The notes beneath the pieces were generated by a model. The model made no database searches. It was not told the origin of the DNA and saw only the letters and a list, made by a program, of their open reading frames with translations. A stretch of 64,000 bases of DNA. Origin: Aphrocallistes beatrix (Eukaryota > Porifera > Hexactinellida > Sceptrulophora > Aphrocallistidae). Positions 59,312 through 64,000 of this stretch are shown here, piece by piece. How positions within the stretch are numbered: the first letter of the stretch is position 1; every line of letters begins with the position of its first letter. The stretch spans positions 62,001-126,000 of the forward strand of contig OY725504.1 of NCBI GenBank assembly GCA_963281255.1, in the 5' to 3' direction. A program made the translations under genes and the position numbers.

Positions 59312-60852
59312 TTTGATTAGAACTTGACTGTATTACATATTCACTCAAAGAATCCATTATATATACTCAACTTGTCTGAGATAAATATAGATCTGAATTC
59401 GAATTTAAAAATAAACTGACACCTTACTATTGTAACATACTGATTCATGCCTAGCCACTGGCTTCTGGTGAATTGGAAGGTTGTAGCATTCCACAGCATC
59501 TGCGCTGTTGCTATAGAAAGCATTGTTAAATGGGAACCCTAAAAAAGTGAGCTTAGAAATGCAGTGCCACATTGATACATCATTCACCATGCCATAGTAG
59601 TGTCTATATAATGGCTTGTATGAAGATCAGAGATATCCTATGCAATGGAATTAATAAAGGTGTTAGAATATTTATTATATGTGTGGGGTGTAGTGTAGGG
59701 GGAGCGGGGGGGATCGGCGCTCCCTCACTTTAACTTGACGATTGTTATTACCTATATAATCGTTTGGCAAGAATGGATTGCGGAGTCGACTGTTTTATAA
59801 TGTACTGAAAGCATACATCCAACCTCTGCATGCAAAATAACGGGACATAAGTAGTACTTTTAGCGGGACATTGAGTTATATCGCGGGACATCGTATATTT
59901 GTATTATACCTGTAGGCTGAAAAAGCGGGACTACCAATTTTTGCTTAATATATTCTTTTATAAGCGCTCCCCCAAAAGAAATTTGAGCACTACACCCCTG
60001 TGTGTGACTATCTCTGCTAGTATTGTTCCACAATCATTTTATATTTCTATCATAGGAGATTCCTTAATTACATTGACTGTGTACAACTTTGTTGTTGTGA
60101 AAAAGATAAATCGTCATTGTCTGGGAGGGTGGTTTGCTATACCATCATACCACTACATGAGGTTATTTCCTGAATTGAGATTTAGAGTGTGTATAAGCAA
60201 AACAAGGAGTCACTCGATATATTCCTATTATATTAAGTTTGTTGATCGGAATGCTGTTACATTCCTCCCGTAGCTAGAGAAATCCAAAATATTTCTTTAT
60301 TTGGTCAATATAGTAGGCATCAAAAAGGAAATTGAATGCTGAGTGTGAATCTGAATAAAAAGTTGATTTTAACTTTGATTCACAAAACTCTAATTTCTCT
60401 CGGACGCAATTTTTTGAAATCCGGTGGTCTGATTTTGGTGAACTTTTTTTCTGTCGTTGGTGCAATCTGATCAGTCGATTTCCAGTGCTGGCAGAGGAAT
60501 AGATATCTTTCCTGAGTTGCATCGAGAAGACTGCAACACGATACTCTATAGAGTTATAGAGTGAGTATCTTCAGTATGATATATATATATCATATATGCA
60601 TATATGAACTGTCCCGCTTTTATCATCGCTAAAGTTGGCTGGCATATACGTATATATGTATTTACTCTCTATCTGATTGGGTGGGAAAGGTAAATGTGGA
60701 TTTTCGTTGTGACTGATGACTTACCTTAAGTAACATTCCATCCATATCTGTAGAACAAGAAGTCCCGTAAATTAGGCATGCCCGAATTCCCTAAAATGAT
60801 TTCCTCCTGGGTTATTGAGTTCATCATCTACCTTGTAGCTAGACATTATAGT
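59312..60852. other. Divergent intergenic stretch between Rac and FKBP12
   Basis: Upstream of both genes. It contains fragments of the gtcccgc-type MITE (about 59812-59950 and 60605-60645) and a possible larger element whose ends read ggggtgtagtg and cactacacccc (about 59683-60000). The open frame at 59899-60273 lies across these repeats and is not counted as a gene. Confidence 0.5.
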
Positions 60853-61179
60853 ATGGGCGTAGACGTTCAGCACACACAGGAAGGAGACGGTGCTAACTTC
60901 CCCAAGAAGGGACAAACCGTAGTGATGCACTACACAGGAACTCTAAAGGACGGAAAGAAGTTCGACTCTTCGCGCGATCGAGGGAAGCCCTTCGAAACCA
61001 AGATCGGAGTGGGGCAGGTGATCAAGGGTTGGGACGTAGGGGTTCCCCAAATCTCCGTGGGAGGTAAGGCCATCCTCACAATCTCCCCTGACTACGGATA
61101 TGGAGCTAACGGGGTGCCTGGAACGATCCCGCCGAACGCCACTCTGATATTCGACGTGGAGCTGATCGCCATAAAGTAG
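60853..61179 (+). CDS. FKBP1A-like: FKBP12-type peptidyl-prolyl isomerase
   Basis: Single-exon frame of 108 residues, the exact length of FKBP12. It starts [13 protein letters not shown] and contains [31 protein letters not shown], the active-site stretch [11 protein letters not shown] and [13 protein letters not shown]. The enzyme turns proline peptide bonds and in animals binds ryanodine/IP3 receptors and TGF-beta type I receptors. The reading frame extends upstream to an ATG at 60778, but that extra part is not FKBP-like, so I take 60853. The ATG has no recognisable intron in front of it. Confidence 0.94.
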   Translation: MGVDVQHTQEGDGANFPKKGQTVVMHYTGTLKDGKKFDSSRDRGKPFETKIGVGQVIKGWDVGVPQISVGGKAILTISPDYGYGANGVPGTIPPNATLIFDVELIAIK

Positions 61180-61711
61180 AGCACCGTAGCTGTGTAGATG
61201 GTGCTATATTTAGACTAGAATTAGTTCTAATTTTAGAGTTGTTCTGAGTTGATAGTGACAAGCTCTACCAATGATTCAACACACATGGTTTATAGGCCGA
61301 TCTAGACAATGAACGTCAGACGCATTAATAATATGCTGACGTGCATTGGAGAGGTACAGATGGAATATGTGACCTTGAGTCATAGTGGAACCTTAGGGGA
61401 GACGCTAGAATGTGTAAATAACCCCGCTTAATCGGGACAAGTCTCCAGGAACGGAACGGTTCCATACTTAGAAGCTAATACTAAATTTCATTGGTTAAAA
61501 CCCCGCCTATTCCAGGAATGTGTTGCGTCATTTCCTGTTTGAGCCATTTTGGGCGGGGAAGCCATATAAATTTGGGGTCCAAAAAATATCTGGGACCGAG
61601 GGAAGTGTCCCAATTAAGCGGAGTCACCTGCAAATCGATACAGAATGTTCATGCCAGGAACAGTGATACTAAAAATAGAGCTGACATCCTATCCATCCTA
61701 AACATAGCTGG
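61180..61711. other. Intergenic stretch between FKBP12 and the SRCR gene
   Basis: Holds a possible diverged Tc1/mariner-like element: ccccgcttaatcgggacaa near 61424 and tgtcccaattaagcggagt near 61606 are inverted to each other. No gene is seen. Confidence 0.5.

Positions 61712-64000
<2,289 letters not shown>

Noticed and set aside
59899..60273. Open frame of 124 residues between Rac and FKBP12
   Set aside because: It overlaps MITE fragments, has no recognisable domain and looks like chance.
60778..60852. N-terminal extension of FKBP12
   Set aside because: The extra 25 residues are not FKBP-like, whereas ATG at 60853 gives exactly the family length and start.

Overview
This is nuclear DNA from an animal. 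Genes are split by short introns (about 45 to 1,250 bases) with GT/AG borders, and the proteins are metazoan: receptor tyrosine kinases, SRCR repeats, a death-fold/NACHT/LRR protein, a two-SAM CASKIN-type scaffold and Rac. Compact introns, tandem families of receptor kinases, and SRCR and NLR genes together suggest an early-branching animal, most likely a sponge. The species cannot be named from the sequence. I joined exons by hand from splice signals and reading phase; nearly every gene model closes to a whole number of codons, which supports the borders.

Layout. 1-2712: the 3' part of a phosphoserine phosphatase gene (+). 3.5-35.1 kb: eight head-to-tail genes on the minus strand, here called A to H from left to right, all related to discoidin domain receptors (DDR): signal peptide, discoidin domain, second DS-like domain, Ser/Thr/Pro-rich stalk, membrane helix. 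Only C, E and F carry a tyrosine kinase. A, B, D, G and H end in kinase-less tails, and A and B have tyrosine-rich docking-type tails. 35.4-38.6 kb: an inositol polyphosphate 5-phosphatase with a C-terminal SKICH domain (+), divergent from H with only 264 bases between start codons. 39.7-48.5 kb: an 18-exon CASKIN-like ankyrin/SAM/proline-rich scaffold (+). 48.5-53.2 kb: a gene-free, repeat-rich block with nested transposons. 53.2-56.6 kb: an intronless NLR gene (+). 58.2-59.3 kb: Rac (-). 60.9-61.2 kb: FKBP12 (+). 61.7-64.0 kb: the 5' part of a secreted or membrane SRCR gene (+), running off the window.

The receptor array is the outstanding feature. It shows recent tandem duplication (A/B, and G/H together with a dead copy of the 5-phosphatase first exon). 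It also shows mosaic genes: E has the ectodomain of C and the kinase of F. Single exons are homogenised between otherwise divergent copies, and in H the DS-like domain is replaced by a coding minisatellite. A cluster of polymorphic-looking receptors, some signalling and some kinase-less, resembles recognition or immune receptor clusters. That functional reading is inference.

Non-autonomous DNA transposons are common. At least five hAT-type or hAT-like elements have convincing 8-base target duplications. A second family with CATAC/GTATG ends has 6-base duplications, and two elements are Tc1/mariner-like with TA duplications. One hAT element duplicated the splice donor of an SRCR exon. I saw no tRNA, rRNA or CRISPR array.
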